A stretch of 49,430 bases of DNA, taken from the NCBI GenBank assembly GCA_016235265.1, contig JACRLI010000025.1, forward strand, positions 1 through 49,430. The letters are read 5' to 3'. The notes beneath the pieces were generated by a model that did no database searches, had not been told where the DNA came from, and saw only the letters and a program-made list of their open reading frames with translations. The translations under genes and the position numbers were made by a program. Below, in pieces: positions 18,253 through 28,938 of the stretch (within the stretch, counting starts at the first letter, position 1; every line of letters begins with the position of its first letter). This DNA is from Candidatus Eisenbacteria bacterium. Its GTDB lineage: Bacteria; Eisenbacteria; RBG-16-71-46; JACRLI01.

Positions 18253-19173
18253 TCAGAAAAGCCGGTACTCGAGTCGGGCGGGAGGCGGCTGTTCCATGAG
18301 CAGTCGCGAACTCCCCTGCCGGTCGGGCTCCAGGAAGCGACGGAGCAGGTCGAACAGCGGGTTGGGACGGTCCTCGTGGGTCACGAGCGTGGGCCTGCCG
18401 GAGATGCGGGCCATGACGGCCGCGCAGTCGATCGCCGCCTGGAGATCCCCGAGGTGATCCACCAGCCCGGCGCCCAGGGCCTGGCGCCCGGTCATGGGCC
18501 GGCCGTCGGCGATGGCCCGCACCTTCGCCTCGTCCATGCCCCGCCCGTCGGCGACCGCCTCCACGAACTGCTCGTAGGCGTCGTCCACCAGCGACTGCAG
18601 CGACTTGCGCCCCTCGGGGCTCAGGTCGCGCCAGCTGCTGCCCACGTCCTTGACCGGGCCGCTCTTCACGATCTCCCATTTCACGCCCACCTTGCGCATC
18701 AGCTCGGCGGCGGTCGGAAAGTCCATGATCACCCCGATGCTGCCGGTCACCGTGCCCGGGTTGGCGAAGACGGTGTCCCCGGCGCAGGCGATGTAGTAGC
18801 CGCCGGAGGCGCACACCTCGCCCATGGAGACCACCACCGGCTTGTCGTTGTCGCGCAGGCGCAGGACCGCCTCGTACACCTCCTGGGAGGGCGCCACCGA
18901 CCCGCCGGGGCTGTCGATGCGCAGCACCACGGCCCGGATGGAGCTGTCGTCGTTGTAGCGGTTCAGCTCCTCCACCAGGTCGCGCGTGTCCCGGATCACC
19001 CCGGTGATCTCCACCAGCGCCACGCGCCGGGTGAAGGACGGCATGTTGTGCGCGTCGGGCCGCAGCATCCAGCCGGCGGCCAGGGCCACCACGGTGATCA
19101 CCGCGAAGGTGCCCGCCACGAACAGCATGCACCCCGCCAGGTAGTTCTTTCCGCGTCCGGCCGTCCCGCTCAC
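18253..19173 (-). CDS. sppA: Signal peptide peptidase SppA (36-kDa type)
   Basis: This 306-residue membrane-anchored serine/lysine protease of family S49 has one N-terminal transmembrane helix (about residues 12-36) and a ClpP-like domain. LRIDSPGGSV and the nucleophile Ser123 in CASGGYYIACAG are clear; K170 in VKSGPVKDVGS is the likely general base. It is the short, single-domain form that assembles as an oligomer. The GTG start overlaps the upstream BMC-P stop (GTGA), so it is translationally coupled to the microcompartment operon, an unexpected partner. A housekeeping role in signal-peptide clearance is the conservative reading. Confidence 0.93.
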   Translation of the reverse strand: MSGTAGRGKNYLAGCMLFVAGTFAVITVVALAAGWMLRPDAHNMPSFTRRVALVEITGVIRDTRDLVEELNRYNDDSSIRAVVLRIDSPGGSVAPSQEVYEAVLRLRDNDKPVVVSMGEVCASGGYYIACAGDTVFANPGTVTGSIGVIMDFPTAAELMRKVGVKWEIVKSGPVKDVGSSWRDLSPEGRKSLQSLVDDAYEQFVEAVADGRGMDEAKVRAIADGRPMTGRQALGAGLVDHLGDLQAAIDCAAVMARISGRPTLVTHEDRPNPLFDLLRRFLEPDRQGSSRLLMEQPPPARLEYRLF

Positions 19174-19439
19174 GGCGCCCTCCGCACTTCATCCACCAGC
19201 CCCACGACGGCGGCGTCCACGGCGTGCTCCTTGCCCGGCAGCGCGTGGGCGGCCTCGCGGCTCTTCACGAAGAAGCACCGCTGGCCGGGAGCCGCGCTCA
19301 CCAGGTCCACCGCCACCAGGGCGCGCCCCACGGACTTGCCCTTCTCGTCACACGGCTCGATCAGCAGCAGCCGCTGCCCCACCAGGGAGGGCACCTTGGT
19401 GGTGGCCACCACGGTCCCGATCACCGTCGCCAGGTTCAC
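19170..19439 (-). CDS. Microcompartment vertex protein BMC-P (EutN/CcmL family), copy 2
   Basis: This 89-residue pentamer-forming shell protein caps the vertices of a microcompartment. The EutN/CcmL pattern is clear: ATVIGTVVATTKVPSLVGQRLLLIEP, then ALVAVDLVSAAPGQRCFFVKSREAA and AVVGLVDEV. It starts with GTG overlapping the BMC-T stop and ends overlapping the sppA start, both as GTGA. It is one of two BMC-P paralogues in the operon; the other (21445-21747) differs in the loop after the first strand. Confidence 0.92.
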   Translation of the reverse strand: MNLATVIGTVVATTKVPSLVGQRLLLIEPCDEKGKSVGRALVAVDLVSAAPGQRCFFVKSREAAHALPGKEHAVDAAVVGLVDEVRRAP

Positions 19440-20004
19440 GATCCGATCGCCTCCGCCAGGAAGTCCTTGTGCGGCCGCGGCAGCACCTGTGCCGCGACGA
19501 ACTGCTGCGAGCGGGCCGCCTCGCGCTCCGCGGCCTCGGCCGCCGCATTCACATCGCTCACCGTTCCGGTGAACGTGAAGTATGCCTTGCCGCCCAGGCC
19601 GTTGGCCAGCCGCAGCTCATGGAGCGTCACCGGGGCGGTCTTCAGCGCCTTGTCCGCGGCGCGCACGCCGGAGGCCGCCGAGGCGGTTTCGACGATCCCC
19701 AGCGCCTGCCGCGGCGGCCGCGGGGCCGTCCCGGCGATCGCGGGCAGCACGCCCGGGTGCAGGTTGGGGATGAACAGCGAGTCCACCAGCGTCTCCCCCG
19801 CGGCGGCCAGGCCCATGCGCAGGGCGGCGTCCACGTCGGCCACGCTGCCGGAGACCACGGCCCAGTAGCGGCCGGGGCTGATGGGCTCCGCGCGCAGCAG
19901 GCGCACGTGCGCCGCCTTCACCATCTCGTCGGCGGCGTGATGGCCGCGGGCGACGCTGGTGGTCTCCAGCGCGCCGAGCGCGGGCGCCGCACGGTCGGGC
20001 GCGC

Positions 20005-20008
<4 letters not shown>
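19436..20008 (-). CDS. Tandem-domain shell protein BMC-T (PduT-like)
   Basis: This 190-residue protein has two BMC domains in tandem: ALGALETTSVARGHHAADEM and QALGIVETASAASGVRAADK begin the two copies. Such proteins form pseudohexameric trimers in shell facets. It aligns by eye with PduT, including the VDSLFIPNLHPGVLPAI linker and the VLPRPH end. PduT binds a 4Fe-4S cluster through Cys in the ICPG loop; here the same loop reads ISPG (Ser44), so the cluster is probably absent. The ATG overlaps the aldehyde dehydrogenase stop (ATGA). Confidence 0.9.
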
Positions 20009-21438
<1,430 letters not shown>

Positions 21439-21444
21439 GGAAGG

Positions 21445-21747
21445 CTACGCCCGGGACGTGCTCTTGGCGAAGCGGGTCTGTCCCCCGACCTCGAAGGAAT
21501 CCACGATGGCCATGATGACGCAGTCCACCGGCTTGTCGCGGGTGACGTCCGTCAGGCGGGCGGAACTGCCCGAGGCGCACAGCACGATCTCGCCCGTGCC
21601 GGCCTGCACCGCGTCCACCGCCACCACCACCCCGCCGGTCGGCTTGAGGTCCAGCCCCACCTCCCGCACCAGGAGCAGCTTGAGCGTCTGCAGCCGCTCC
21701 TCCTTGCGGGTGGAGACCACGGTGCCGATGACCTCGCCCAGGATCAT
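21445..21747 (-). CDS. Microcompartment vertex protein BMC-P (EutN/CcmL family), copy 1
   Basis: This is a 100-residue EutN/CcmL-family protein: [52 protein letters not shown] and [12 protein letters not shown]. It should form pentamers at shell vertices. The ATG at 21747 starts at the conserved MxxGxVIGTVV and leaves a 4-nt gap to BMC-H2 upstream; a longer frame upstream has no support. The second BMC-P gene is at 19170-19439, and two distinct vertex paralogues are common in microcompartment loci. Confidence 0.92.
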   Translation of the reverse strand: MILGEVIGTVVSTRKEERLQTLKLLLVREVGLDLKPTGGVVVAVDAVQAGTGEIVLCASGSSARLTDVTRDKPVDCVIMAIVDSFEVGGQTRFAKSTSRA

Positions 21748-21751
21748 CGGA

Positions 21752-22054
21752 CTACTTCTTCCCGGTGTCGGCGCCGGCCTTGCCGATGGGAAGCGCGTCT
21801 TCCAGCTGCGTGTGCGGGCGCGGGATGACATGGACGCTGACCAGCTCGCCCACCTTGGCGGCCGCCGCGCCGCCAGCCTCGGTGGCCGCGCGCACCGCGG
21901 CCACGTCGCCTCGCACCAGCGCCGTCACGTAGCCGCCACCGATCTTCTCGTAGCCCACCAGCTTGACCCGGGCCGCCTTCACCATGGCGTCCGAGGCCTC
22001 CACCATGGCGACGAAGCCACGGGTCTCGATCATTCCCAGGGCGTCTTCCTGCAT
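21752..22054 (-). CDS. Microcompartment hexameric shell protein BMC-H, copy 2
   Basis: This 100-residue single BMC domain (PduA/EutM-like) begins [20 protein letters not shown], with [18 protein letters not shown] and the end VIPRPH. Hexamers of this type tile the shell facets, with the pore lined by the KIGGG loop. The start at 22054 is chosen because GGAGGG lies 4 nt before it; an ATG 51 nt upstream lacks an RBS. The C-terminal extension ([16 protein letters not shown]) is polar. Confidence 0.94.
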   Translation of the reverse strand: MQEDALGMIETRGFVAMVEASDAMVKAARVKLVGYEKIGGGYVTALVRGDVAAVRAATEAGGAAAAKVGELVSVHVIPRPHTQLEDALPIGKAGADTGKK

Positions 22055-22101
22055 CGTCCCTCCGAGCGGGTTCATGGAAACAAGAAAACCGCGCCGGACG
22101 C

Positions 22102-22377
22102 TCAACTCTTGAGGATCGTGCCCTCGAGTTGCGCGTGCGGCGCGGGGATCACATGCGCGGCGACCAGGTCGCCGATCTTCTGGGCTGCGGCGCTGCCCGC
22201 GGAAACCGCCGCGCGGACCGCCCCCACGTCTCCCCGGACGCAGGTGGTGACGAAACCGCCGCCGATGATCTCGTACTGGGCGAGCCGGACGTTGGCGGTC
22301 TTGACCATCGCGTCGGTGGCATCCACCAGCCCCACGAACGTGCGGGTCTCAATCATTCCCAGCGCCTGTGCGGCCAA
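22102..22377 (-). CDS. Microcompartment hexameric shell protein BMC-H, copy 1 (first gene of the operon)
   Basis: This 91-residue single BMC domain reads [45 protein letters not shown]. It is about two-thirds identical by eye to its neighbour copy 2 but has EIIGGG instead of EKIGGG at the pore, which removes the positive charge. I choose the TTG at 22377 because AAAGGA sits 7 nt upstream and the length then matches copy 2. It heads the operon. The long region upstream (22378-22972) holds the regulatory signals. Confidence 0.92.
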   Translation of the reverse strand: MAAQALGMIETRTFVGLVDATDAMVKTANVRLAQYEIIGGGFVTTCVRGDVGAVRAAVSAGSAAAQKIGDLVAAHVIPAPHAQLEGTILKS

Positions 22378-22491
22378 CCGGACATCCTTTCCATCAGGCG
22401 GGGCCGCGCGAAGCGGCCCCGGCCCGGCCGCGGCCCGAGGGCGCGCCGGGGGAGCCAAACGTAGGTGAGAAAAGACTATACAACCGACTGC

Positions 22492-22521
22492 AAAGTAACA
22501 GAAGGGCTCGGCAAGCGTCAA
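22492..22521 (-). promoter_or_regulatory. Candidate sigma70-type promoter of the microcompartment operon
   Basis: TTGACG, an 18-nt spacer and TACTTT on the minus strand. A TATAGT hexamer 11 nt further downstream (22475-22480) lacks a matching -35. It lies about 115 nt before the BMC-H1 start. Confidence 0.4.
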
Positions 22522-22627
22522 CTCGGGTGCAGGGTCGGGGGATGGAACCACGGGTTGGGGCCGTGTGCGGGGCGGGCGGCGGGCAGGGGCGGGACTTCGG
22601 CCGCGGCGACGGCCCCCCAGAAAGGTC

Positions 22628-22659
22628 GGCGGCGGGTGCCTTTTCCGGCACCCGCCGCC
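22628..22659 (-). terminator. Strong 13-bp hairpin, possible terminator
   Basis: GGCGGCGGGTGCC pairs perfectly with GGCACCCGCCGCC across a 6-nt loop; on the minus strand GACCTTTCTG follows. It could end the TIM-barrel/ABC-transporter transcript or a short RNA started at the sigma54-type promoter. The T-tract is poor. Confidence 0.45.
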
Positions 22660-22772
22660 ACCTAGCGCCGTGAGGCGCGCGGGGAATCAGGGGGTTCCCC
22701 ACCGTCGCCGTGCGCTGGGTGCCGTGAAACTCTCTCTAGGTTTGGTGGGATCAGCCCACGACCCGGCGAGTC

Positions 22773-22840
22773 ACTTGCGCAGCAGGGAACCTGCTCCCTG
22801 CTTTCGCAACGCGCGTGCCACGGGTGGGATGGGCGCAAGT
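22773..22840. repeat. Nested inverted repeats around the sigma54-type promoter
   Basis: ACTTGCGC at 22773-22780 is matched by GCGCAAGT at 22833-22840. Directly beside the first arm, AGCAGGGA (22781-22788) pairs with TCCCTGCT (22795-22802). The promoter lies between the inner palindrome and the outer right arm. Confidence 0.45.
22806..22820 (-). promoter_or_regulatory. sigma54 (RpoN)-type promoter
   Basis: The minus strand reads TGGCACG, CGCG, TTGC followed by G. This matches the -24/-12 consensus TGGCACG-N4-TTGCW with the invariant GG and GC ten bases apart; only the last base (G for A/T) deviates. Transcription would start near 22794 and run toward the BMC-H1 gene, 417 nt downstream. An RpoN-dependent activator gene is not in the window. 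Confidence 0.55.
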
Positions 22841-22972
22841 GGCTGCGGTTGGGCCCGCCGGGGTGTGCGGGGCCGCGGAGGACGAGGCGAATCGCCATGC
22901 GGGGGGCCGAAACCGGGCACGGTGCATCGCCCCGGAGGCGGCGAGGCGGTCCGGGATCGGGCCGGGTCGCGC

Positions 22973-23815
22973 CTATTCGGCGCGTTTCTCCGCCGGCGAG
23001 GGAATTTGCCCCAGGGGCCTGGGGAGGCCCGCGAGGATCCGGCCGAGCCGGCGGCGGCCGCGCAACTGCGCGTCGAGTCCCAGGGCCTCATCGGTCACCA
23101 GGCCGGCAAATCCGGTCTCCGCCAGGGCCCGCACCAGGCTCACCCAGTCCACCGACCCCTCGCCCACGGCGCGGTGCTCATCGCCCTGGCCGGAGTTGTC
23201 GTGGACGTGCACGTGCCACACGCGCGGGCCCAGTTCGCGCACCAGCAACGCGGCCGGGATGCCGCTGCTGTGCGCATGGCCGACGTCCACGGTGTAACCC
23301 AGCCACGGGGAGTCCACGGCGTCGTGCACCGCCCTCAGCCATCGGGTGTCGCGGGCGGCCCGGAACCCCGGCATGTTCTCCAGGCCGATGCGCACGCGCA
23401 GCCGCCCCGCGCGCTCGGCGAAGTGGTGGAAGCTCTCCAGCTCCCGGGAACGCAGGGCCCGCCGCTCCCCCTCCGGCAGCGCCTGCCACGCGAGTGTGCC
23501 CACCAGGGCCGGGTGCATCACCACCAGCTCCGCTCCCAGCGTCGCGGCCACCTCCAGCGCGGCGTGGTACAGCCGGCAGCTCTCCCGGCGCAGCGCGCGG
23601 TCCGCGGCCGCCACGTCCAGGCGGCGGAACGGCGCGTGCAGCGAGTAGCTGAGCCCGTGGGTGGACTTGAGGCGGGCCAGGTTCCGCAGATCCGCCGGGC
23701 TCGCCGGCAGCGCGGGGTCCGGGCAGGCCAGCTCGAACGCGCGGGAGTGCGGCAGGCCGGCCCGCACGGCGGCGGGCCAGTCGGAGCGCCGCACGGTGGA
23801 GAGCGAGAGCCTCAC
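22973..23815 (-). CDS. Sugar isomerase/AP-endonuclease-like TIM-barrel protein
   Basis: This 280-residue protein is of the xylose isomerase-like / endonuclease IV-like TIM-barrel superfamily (AP_endonuc_2). Candidate metal ligands fall where expected: H60 in SLHAPF, H101 in MHPA, E146 in IGLENM, D177 and H180 in VDVGHAH, H203 and H205 in HVHVHDN, D212/H214 in GDEH and E243. The substrate cannot be told; the family includes sugar isomerases, epimerases, dehydratases and DNA endonucleases. The GTG start overlaps the ATPase stop (GTGA), so it is the last gene of the transporter operon. It precedes the microcompartment locus, but separate promoters and a hairpin lie between. Confidence 0.85.
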   Translation of the reverse strand: MRLSLSTVRRSDWPAAVRAGLPHSRAFELACPDPALPASPADLRNLARLKSTHGLSYSLHAPFRRLDVAAADRALRRESCRLYHAALEVAATLGAELVVMHPALVGTLAWQALPEGERRALRSRELESFHHFAERAGRLRVRIGLENMPGFRAARDTRWLRAVHDAVDSPWLGYTVDVGHAHSSGIPAALLVRELGPRVWHVHVHDNSGQGDEHRAVGEGSVDWVSLVRALAETGFAGLVTDEALGLDAQLRGRRRLGRILAGLPRPLGQIPSPAEKRAE

Positions 23816-25719
23816 GCGTGTCCTCCCGCGGCGTGCGCCGGGACTTCGGACCCGCCCGGCCGGCGCTCGGGGCCACCGGCCCGCAGCAACCGCAGGCCGT
23901 TGAGCACCACCAGCAGCGTGGAGCCCTCGTGGCCCACCACGCCCAGGGGCAGCGTCATCCAGCCGAGGAAGTTGAGGCCCACCAGCCCCGCCATCACGCC
24001 CACCGAGATCAGCACGTTCTGGCGCACCACGCGGCCCGCGCGCCGCCCCAGGTCCACCAGTTCGGGCAGGCGCTCGATGCGATCGGACATCAGCACCACG
24101 TCCGCGGTCTCCAGCGCCACGTCGGTGCCGCGACCGCCCATGGCGATGCCCACGTCGGCGGCGGCCAGGGCCGGGGCGTCGTTCACGCCGTCCCCCACCA
24201 TGCCCACCAGCCCGTGCCGGCGCCGCAGTTCGCGCACCGCGTTCACCTTGTCTTCGGGCAGCAGCTCCGACATCACCTCGTCCACCCCCAGGCGTCTCCC
24301 GATGGCCTCGCCCACCACGCGGTGGTCGCCGGTGAGCATCACCACGTGCTTCACGCCCATGCCGCGCAGGTCGCCGATGGCCTGCGCGGATTTCTCGCGG
24401 GGCTCGTCGGCCATGGCCAGGACTCCCAGCGGCCGCTCGTCAGCCACCAGCACCGTGGTGTGGCCGTCCGCCTCCAGGCGCTCCTTGAGCGAGACCAGCT
24501 CCTGGGGGAAGAGCATGCACTCGCTGTCCATGAACCGCTGTGTGCCCACGAGCACGCGACGGCCGTGCACCCGGGCTTCCACGCCCCGGCCGGCGTGGGC
24601 CAGGACCTCCGTGGCCTCAGCGGGCTGGTGGCCCAGCGCCTCCAGCACCGCGTGCGCCACGGGGTGCTCGGAGCGCTTCTCCGCCGCCGAGGCGAGCTCC
24701 AGGAGCTCCTCGCGGGTGCGTCCCGGCGCGGGCACCGCCTCGGTGAGGCACATGTGGCCGGAGGTGAGCGTGCCGGTCTTGTCGAGGGCGATTACCCGGA
24801 GCTTGCCCACCGCTTCGAGGCTGCCCCCGCCCTTGAACAGGATGCCCCTGCGGGCTGCCGCGGCGATGCCCGAGAGGATGGTGGCGGGCGTGGAGATGAC
24901 CAGCGCGCAGGGCGAGGCCACCACCAGGGTCACCATGGCCCGGTAGTACGCGTCATGGAAATGGTGCCGGAAGACCAGCGGCAGCCCCAGCAGCGTGACC
25001 GCCACCGCCGCCAGGACCGCGCCGGCGTAGTACTGCCCGAAGCGGTCGATGAAGCGCTGCGTGGGCGCCTTCTCCGCCTGCGCGTGCTCCACCAGCTCGA
25101 TGATGCGGGCCAGCCGGGTGTGGCCCGCGGCGGTGGTCACGGAGAACTCCAGGGAGCCCGGGCCGTTGATGGTGCCCGCGTAGACCGGATCGCCCGGGCC
25201 CTTGGGCACCGGCACGGATTCGCCGGTCATGGCGGACTCGTCCACGCAGGTGGTTCCCTCCGCCACCGTGCCGTCGGCGGCGAGGCGCTCACCGGGCCGC
25301 ACCCGGACGCGGTCGCCGGGGGCCAGCTCGCCCGCCGGGACGGACTCCTCCCGGCCGTCGCGGACCACGCAGGCCACCTCGGGCCGCAGGCGCATCAGGG
25401 CGCGGATGGCGTTGCGGGTGCGTTCGAGGGCGAAGAACTGAAGCGTGTTGGAGAGCGAGAACAGCATCAGCAGCATCGCCCCTTCCTGGAGCCGGTTGAT
25501 GCTCGCCGCGCCCGCGGCCGCCAGCAGCATCAGGAAGTTCACGTCGAAGACGCGCCGGCGCAGCGAGGCCAGCGTCTCCACCACGCCCTGGGCTCCGCCG
25601 GCGACGCAGGCGATGCCGTAGAGGACGTTGCCCACCCAGTCGGCCAGGTGCAGCGCGGGCAGGTGCGCCAGCATGCCCGCCACGGTGAACAGGGCGCACA
25701 GCGCCGGGGCCAGGATCAC
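23812..25719 (-). CDS. P1B-4-type heavy-metal-transporting P-type ATPase
   Basis: This is a 635-residue metal-pumping ATPase of the inner membrane. The actuator TGES (165-168), phosphorylation DKTGTLT (D313), SEHPVAHAV nucleotide-binding and GDGVND (509-514) motifs are intact. The membrane signatures are SPC (269-271) instead of CPC and HEGST (597-601) in a late helix, which mark the P1B-4 subgroup (CoaT/CtpD/PfeT), known for Co2+, Fe2+ or related metal efflux. There is no N-terminal metal-binding domain, as is usual in this subgroup. The GTG start overlaps the last ABC-ATPase stop (GTGA) and the TIM-barrel gene follows with the same overlap, so expression is tied to the peptide/metal-type importer. 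Confidence 0.93.
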   Translation of the reverse strand: MILAPALCALFTVAGMLAHLPALHLADWVGNVLYGIACVAGGAQGVVETLASLRRRVFDVNFLMLLAAAGAASINRLQEGAMLLMLFSLSNTLQFFALERTRNAIRALMRLRPEVACVVRDGREESVPAGELAPGDRVRVRPGERLAADGTVAEGTTCVDESAMTGESVPVPKGPGDPVYAGTINGPGSLEFSVTTAAGHTRLARIIELVEHAQAEKAPTQRFIDRFGQYYAGAVLAAVAVTLLGLPLVFRHHFHDAYYRAMVTLVVASPCALVISTPATILSGIAAAARRGILFKGGGSLEAVGKLRVIALDKTGTLTSGHMCLTEAVPAPGRTREELLELASAAEKRSEHPVAHAVLEALGHQPAEATEVLAHAGRGVEARVHGRRVLVGTQRFMDSECMLFPQELVSLKERLEADGHTTVLVADERPLGVLAMADEPREKSAQAIGDLRGMGVKHVVMLTGDHRVVGEAIGRRLGVDEVMSELLPEDKVNAVRELRRRHGLVGMVGDGVNDAPALAAADVGIAMGGRGTDVALETADVVLMSDRIERLPELVDLGRRAGRVVRQNVLISVGVMAGLVGLNFLGWMTLPLGVVGHEGSTLLVVLNGLRLLRAGGPERRPGGSEVPAHAAGGHA

Positions 25720-26708
25720 GGGGCTCCGGTTCCGCCCGGTCCCAGGAGCAGGCAGCTGGCCAGGTGCCCGGGACGGATCTCGGCCAGCCGGGGCACGTCC
25801 GTCCGGCAGCGCTCCACGGCCACCGGGCAGCGGGTGTGGAACGGGCATCCGGGCGGCGGCGCCGCCGGGCTGGGCGGGTCGCCCAGCACCGCGGCGGGCG
25901 GCCTGCGGTGCGCGGGGTCGGGGCTGGGGATGGAAGCCAGCAGCGCCCGGGTGTACGGGTGCAGCGGCCGCGCATAGATGTCGGCGGCCGGGGCCAGCTC
26001 CACGATGCGGCCCAGGTACATCACCGCCACGCGGTCGCTCACGTGGCGGACCACCGCCAGGTCGTGCGCCACGAACAGCGTGGTCAGCCGGAGGCGGCGG
26101 CGCAGGTCCTGGAACAGGTTCAACACCTGCGCCTGGATGCTCACGTCCAGCGCCGAGACGGGCTCATCGCACACCAGGAAGTCGGGGCCCACGGCCAGCG
26201 CCCGGGCGATGCCGATGCGCTGGCGCTGCCCGCCCGAGAACTCGTGCGGATAGCGCCGGGCGTGGTCGGGCGAGAGGCCCACCAGTTCCAGGAGCTCCGC
26301 CACGCGATCGCGCGCGGCCTGCCCCGACGCCAGGCGGTGGATCGAAAGTGCCTCGTGGATCATCGAGCCGACCGTGAGCCGGGGGTTGAGCGAGCCGTAC
26401 GGATCCTGGAACACGATTTGCATGCGCCGGCGCAGCGCGCGCAGTTCCGCTCGCCCCAGCCCCAGGACGTCGGTGCCGTCGAAGCGCACGCTCCCCGAAG
26501 TCGCGGGCAACAGCCTCAGGATCAGCCGCCCGGTGGTGGTCTTGCCGCACCCGGACTCCCCCACCAGGCCCAGGGTCTCCCCGCGGAGCACGTCGAAGCT
26601 AACGCCGTCCACGGCGCGGACGTGGCCGGACACGCGGCCAAACACGCCGCTGCGCACCGGGTAGTGCTTGTGCAGGTCGCGCACTTCGAGCAGCGGGGTG
26701 GGGGTCAT
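25716..26708 (-). CDS. ABC transporter ATPase, OppF/DppF type
   Basis: This is a 330-residue ATP-binding subunit of an oligopeptide/dipeptide/nickel-family importer. Walker A is GESGCGKTT, the Q-loop [11 protein letters not shown], the signature [15 protein letters not shown], Walker [13 protein letters not shown] and the H-loop HDLAVV. The C-terminal oligopeptide-transporter extension has the [15 protein letters not shown] cysteine cluster, which in this family can ligate a 4Fe-4S cluster. The ATG overlaps the preceding ATPase gene (ATGA). Substrate class (peptide, nickel chelate or other) is not shown by the sequence. Confidence 0.93.
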   Translation of the reverse strand: MTPTPLLEVRDLHKHYPVRSGVFGRVSGHVRAVDGVSFDVLRGETLGLVGESGCGKTTTGRLILRLLPATSGSVRFDGTDVLGLGRAELRALRRRMQIVFQDPYGSLNPRLTVGSMIHEALSIHRLASGQAARDRVAELLELVGLSPDHARRYPHEFSGGQRQRIGIARALAVGPDFLVCDEPVSALDVSIQAQVLNLFQDLRRRLRLTTLFVAHDLAVVRHVSDRVAVMYLGRIVELAPAADIYARPLHPYTRALLASIPSPDPAHRRPPAAVLGDPPSPAAPPPGCPFHTRCPVAVERCRTDVPRLAEIRPGHLASCLLLGPGGTGAP

Positions 26709-27859
26709 CGCGCGCTCTCCCCCGGCTCGCCGGCAGGTGCTGCGGCCGCGCCGCCGGTCCGCGGGGGCGGCGCCACGGCGCCGGAGCCGGCGGCACTCGA
26801 GGCTGCGGGCGCCGGAGTGGCCGCCAGCAGTTCGCGCCGCACGTCGGAGGCGGCCACATCGTCCGTGCGCCAGCAGCGCGCCAGGTGACCGGGGGACACC
26901 GGCGCCAGCGGAGGCTCCTCCGCGCGGCAGACCTCCACCGCGAAGGGGCAGCGCGGGTGGAAGCGGCACCCGGAGGGGTAGCGCGCCGGGTCCGGGACGC
27001 CGCCCGGGATGGCGTGCAGGCGCTCGCGGGGCGCGTCGAGCCGCGGGATCGCCGCCAGCAGTCCCAGTGTGTACGGATGCCGCGGGTCCGCGAAGGCGTC
27101 GGCGACGGCACAGCGCTCCACGATCCGGCCCGCGTACATCACCGCCACCTCGCGCGCCACCTCCGCGACCACGCCCAGGTCGTGGGTGATCATCAGCATG
27201 CTCATGCCCCGCTCTCGCTGCAGGGTGCCGAGCAGGTCCAGGATCTGCGCCTGGATGGTGACGTCGAGCGCGGTGGTGGGCTCGTCGGCCATGAGCAGCG
27301 CCGGCCCGCACGCGAGTGCCATGGCGATCATCACCCGCTGGCGCATCCCCCCGGAGAGCTGGTGCGGGTACTCCCCCACGCGCTGGCCCGGGGCGGGGAT
27401 GCCCACCGTCCGGAACAACTCCACCGCGGCGTCGCGCGCCTGGCGGCGCCCTGCGGCGCGGTGCACCCGGAGCACTTCGGCCACCTGTTCCCCGCACGTG
27501 AGCACCGGGTTGAGCGAGGTCATGGGCTCCTGGAAGATCATCGCGATCTCGTTGCCGCGCACCTTTCGCAACTCCCCTTCGGGGAGCGACAGCAGGTCGC
27601 GGCCGCGGAAGCGCACCTGCCCGGACTCCACCCGCGCCGGCGGCGAGGGCAGCAGCCGCAGCACCGAGAGGGCGGTCACGCTCTTGCCGCATCCGGATTC
27701 GCCCACCAGGCCCAGGGTGGAGCCCGCGGAGATCTCCAGCGAGATGCCGTCCACGGCGCGCACCACGCCGTCGTCGGTGTGGAACCAGGTGCGCAGGTCG
27801 TCGATCTCCAGCAGCGTGGCCTCGCGCGGAGCGGGCCCGGCGGCGGGCGTGGCGCTCAC
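26705..27859 (-). CDS. ABC transporter ATPase, OppD/DppD type
   Basis: This 384-residue ATP-binding subunit pairs with the OppF-type protein. Walker A is [13 protein letters not shown]-loop [10 protein letters not shown], signature [15 protein letters not shown], Walker [13 protein letters not shown] and H-loop HDLGVV. The C-terminal Cys motif ([15 protein letters not shown]) is present. The last 50 residues are an Ala/Pro/Gly-rich tail that lies beyond the family domain. The GTG start overlaps the permease stop (GTGA). Confidence 0.93.
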   Translation of the reverse strand: MSATPAAGPAPREATLLEIDDLRTWFHTDDGVVRAVDGISLEISAGSTLGLVGESGCGKSVTALSVLRLLPSPPARVESGQVRFRGRDLLSLPEGELRKVRGNEIAMIFQEPMTSLNPVLTCGEQVAEVLRVHRAAGRRQARDAAVELFRTVGIPAPGQRVGEYPHQLSGGMRQRVMIAMALACGPALLMADEPTTALDVTIQAQILDLLGTLQRERGMSMLMITHDLGVVAEVAREVAVMYAGRIVERCAVADAFADPRHPYTLGLLAAIPRLDAPRERLHAIPGGVPDPARYPSGCRFHPRCPFAVEVCRAEEPPLAPVSPGHLARCWRTDDVAASDVRRELLAATPAPAASSAAGSGAVAPPPRTGGAAAAPAGEPGESAR

Positions 27860-28938
27860 GCGCGGCCTCCCGAAGCCCGGCGCGGGTCCAGCGCGTCGCG
27901 CAGCCCGTCGCCGAGGAAGTTGAACGACATCACCGCGAGGAAGATGGCCACCCCGGGCGAGAGCACCCACGGGTAGCTGCGCATGTACGAGAGATTCTGC
28001 GCCTGACGCAGCATGTTCCCCCACGAGGCGTGGGGCTCCTGGATGCCCACGCCGAGGTACGAGAGCGCCACTTCGCCCAGGATGTAGCCGGGCACCGAGA
28101 CCGTGGCTGCGACCACCAGGTAGGACGCGGTGTTGGGCAGGATGTGCCGCACCAGGATCCGCAGCGGGCCCGCGCCCAGCGCCCGCGCGGCGACCACGAA
28201 GTCCCGCTCGCGCAGGCCCAGCACCATCCCGCGGATCACCCGCGCCAGGCCCGCCCAGTAGACGCACGCGAGCAGCAGCACCGTGAGCATGTACACCTGG
28301 ACCGAGGGCAGCGCCACCGGAAACACCGCCCGCAGCGCCAGCACCAGGTACAGCGCGGGCACCGAGAGCACCACTTCCGCGAGGCGCATCAGCCCGCCGT
28401 CCACGGGGCCCCCGCAGTAGCCGGCCACGCCCCCCACCAGCGAGCCCAGGACCAGGCTGATGCACACTCCCAGGATGCCCACCGACAGCGACACCCGCGC
28501 CCCGTGCAGCAGGCGCGCCAGCTGGTCGCGGCCGTACGCGTCGGTGCCCAGCGGGGCGAGCCGCGCGGGCGGCTCCACCGTGGCCAGGTGCCGGCGCGAG
28601 GCGATCAGCCCCAGCCAGCGGTAGGGCTCACCCGTGGAGAACCAGCGAATGGGAAAGCGCCGCCCCGGGACTTCCCGGTAGCGGAAGTCCCCCGCCGCCC
28701 CGTAGCTCAGCTCGGTGGCCCACACGTAGGGAGCCACCCATCGGCCGGCCGCGTCGCGGACATGCACGCGCGACGGCGGCTGGAACGGGTGCTCGGGATC
28801 CTCCACGTCCCACGGGCCGGGCGAGAGAAACTCCGCCCCCAGCGCCGCGAGGTACATCGCCACCAGCAGCAGCCCGCAGGCCACGGCGGCGCGGTTGCGG
28901 CGCAGCTCGCGCCAGGCCCGGGACGCGTCGCCGCTCAT
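27856..28938 (-). CDS. ABC transporter permease, OppC/DppC type
   Basis: This is a 360-residue inner-membrane permease. A first transmembrane helix is followed by a periplasmic region of about 100 residues, larger than in most DppC proteins, that ends in the conserved [21 protein letters not shown]. The five-helix core carries the EAA-loop region [27 protein letters not shown] and ends [13 protein letters not shown]. The ATG overlaps the OppB-type stop (ATGA). The larger periplasmic insert could fit a bulkier substrate, but this is inference. Confidence 0.93.
   Translation of the reverse strand: MSGDASRAWRELRRNRAAVACGLLLVAMYLAALGAEFLSPGPWDVEDPEHPFQPPSRVHVRDAAGRWVAPYVWATELSYGAAGDFRYREVPGRRFPIRWFSTGEPYRWLGLIASRRHLATVEPPARLAPLGTDAYGRDQLARLLHGARVSLSVGILGVCISLVLGSLVGGVAGYCGGPVDGGLMRLAEVVLSVPALYLVLALRAVFPVALPSVQVYMLTVLLLACVYWAGLARVIRGMVLGLRERDFVVAARALGAGPLRILVRHILPNTASYLVVAATVSVPGYILGEVALSYLGVGIQEPHASWGNMLRQAQNLSYMRSYPWVLSPGVAIFLAVMSFNFLGDGLRDALDPRRASGGRA

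Larger units (their letters stand above)
22378..22972. other. 595-nt regulatory region upstream of the microcompartment operon
   Basis: No protein-coding gene is supported here. On the minus strand, from upstream to downstream, it contains inverted repeats (22773-22840), a sigma54-type promoter (22806-22820), a structured segment ending in a 13-bp hairpin (22628-22659) and a sigma70-like promoter candidate (22492-22521). The segment 22455-22520 is clearly richer in A+T than the surroundings. Confidence 0.55.

Noticed and set aside
22475..22480. TATAGT as the main -10 of the microcompartment operon
   Set aside because: No acceptable -35 lies 16-18 nt upstream; TACTTT with TTGACG at 18-nt spacing fits better.
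25716..25848. Longer N-terminus for the P-type ATPase
   Set aside because: The extra 43 codons are the oppF 3' end in the wrong frame; GTG at 25719 gives the GTGA overlap and starts directly before the first membrane helix.
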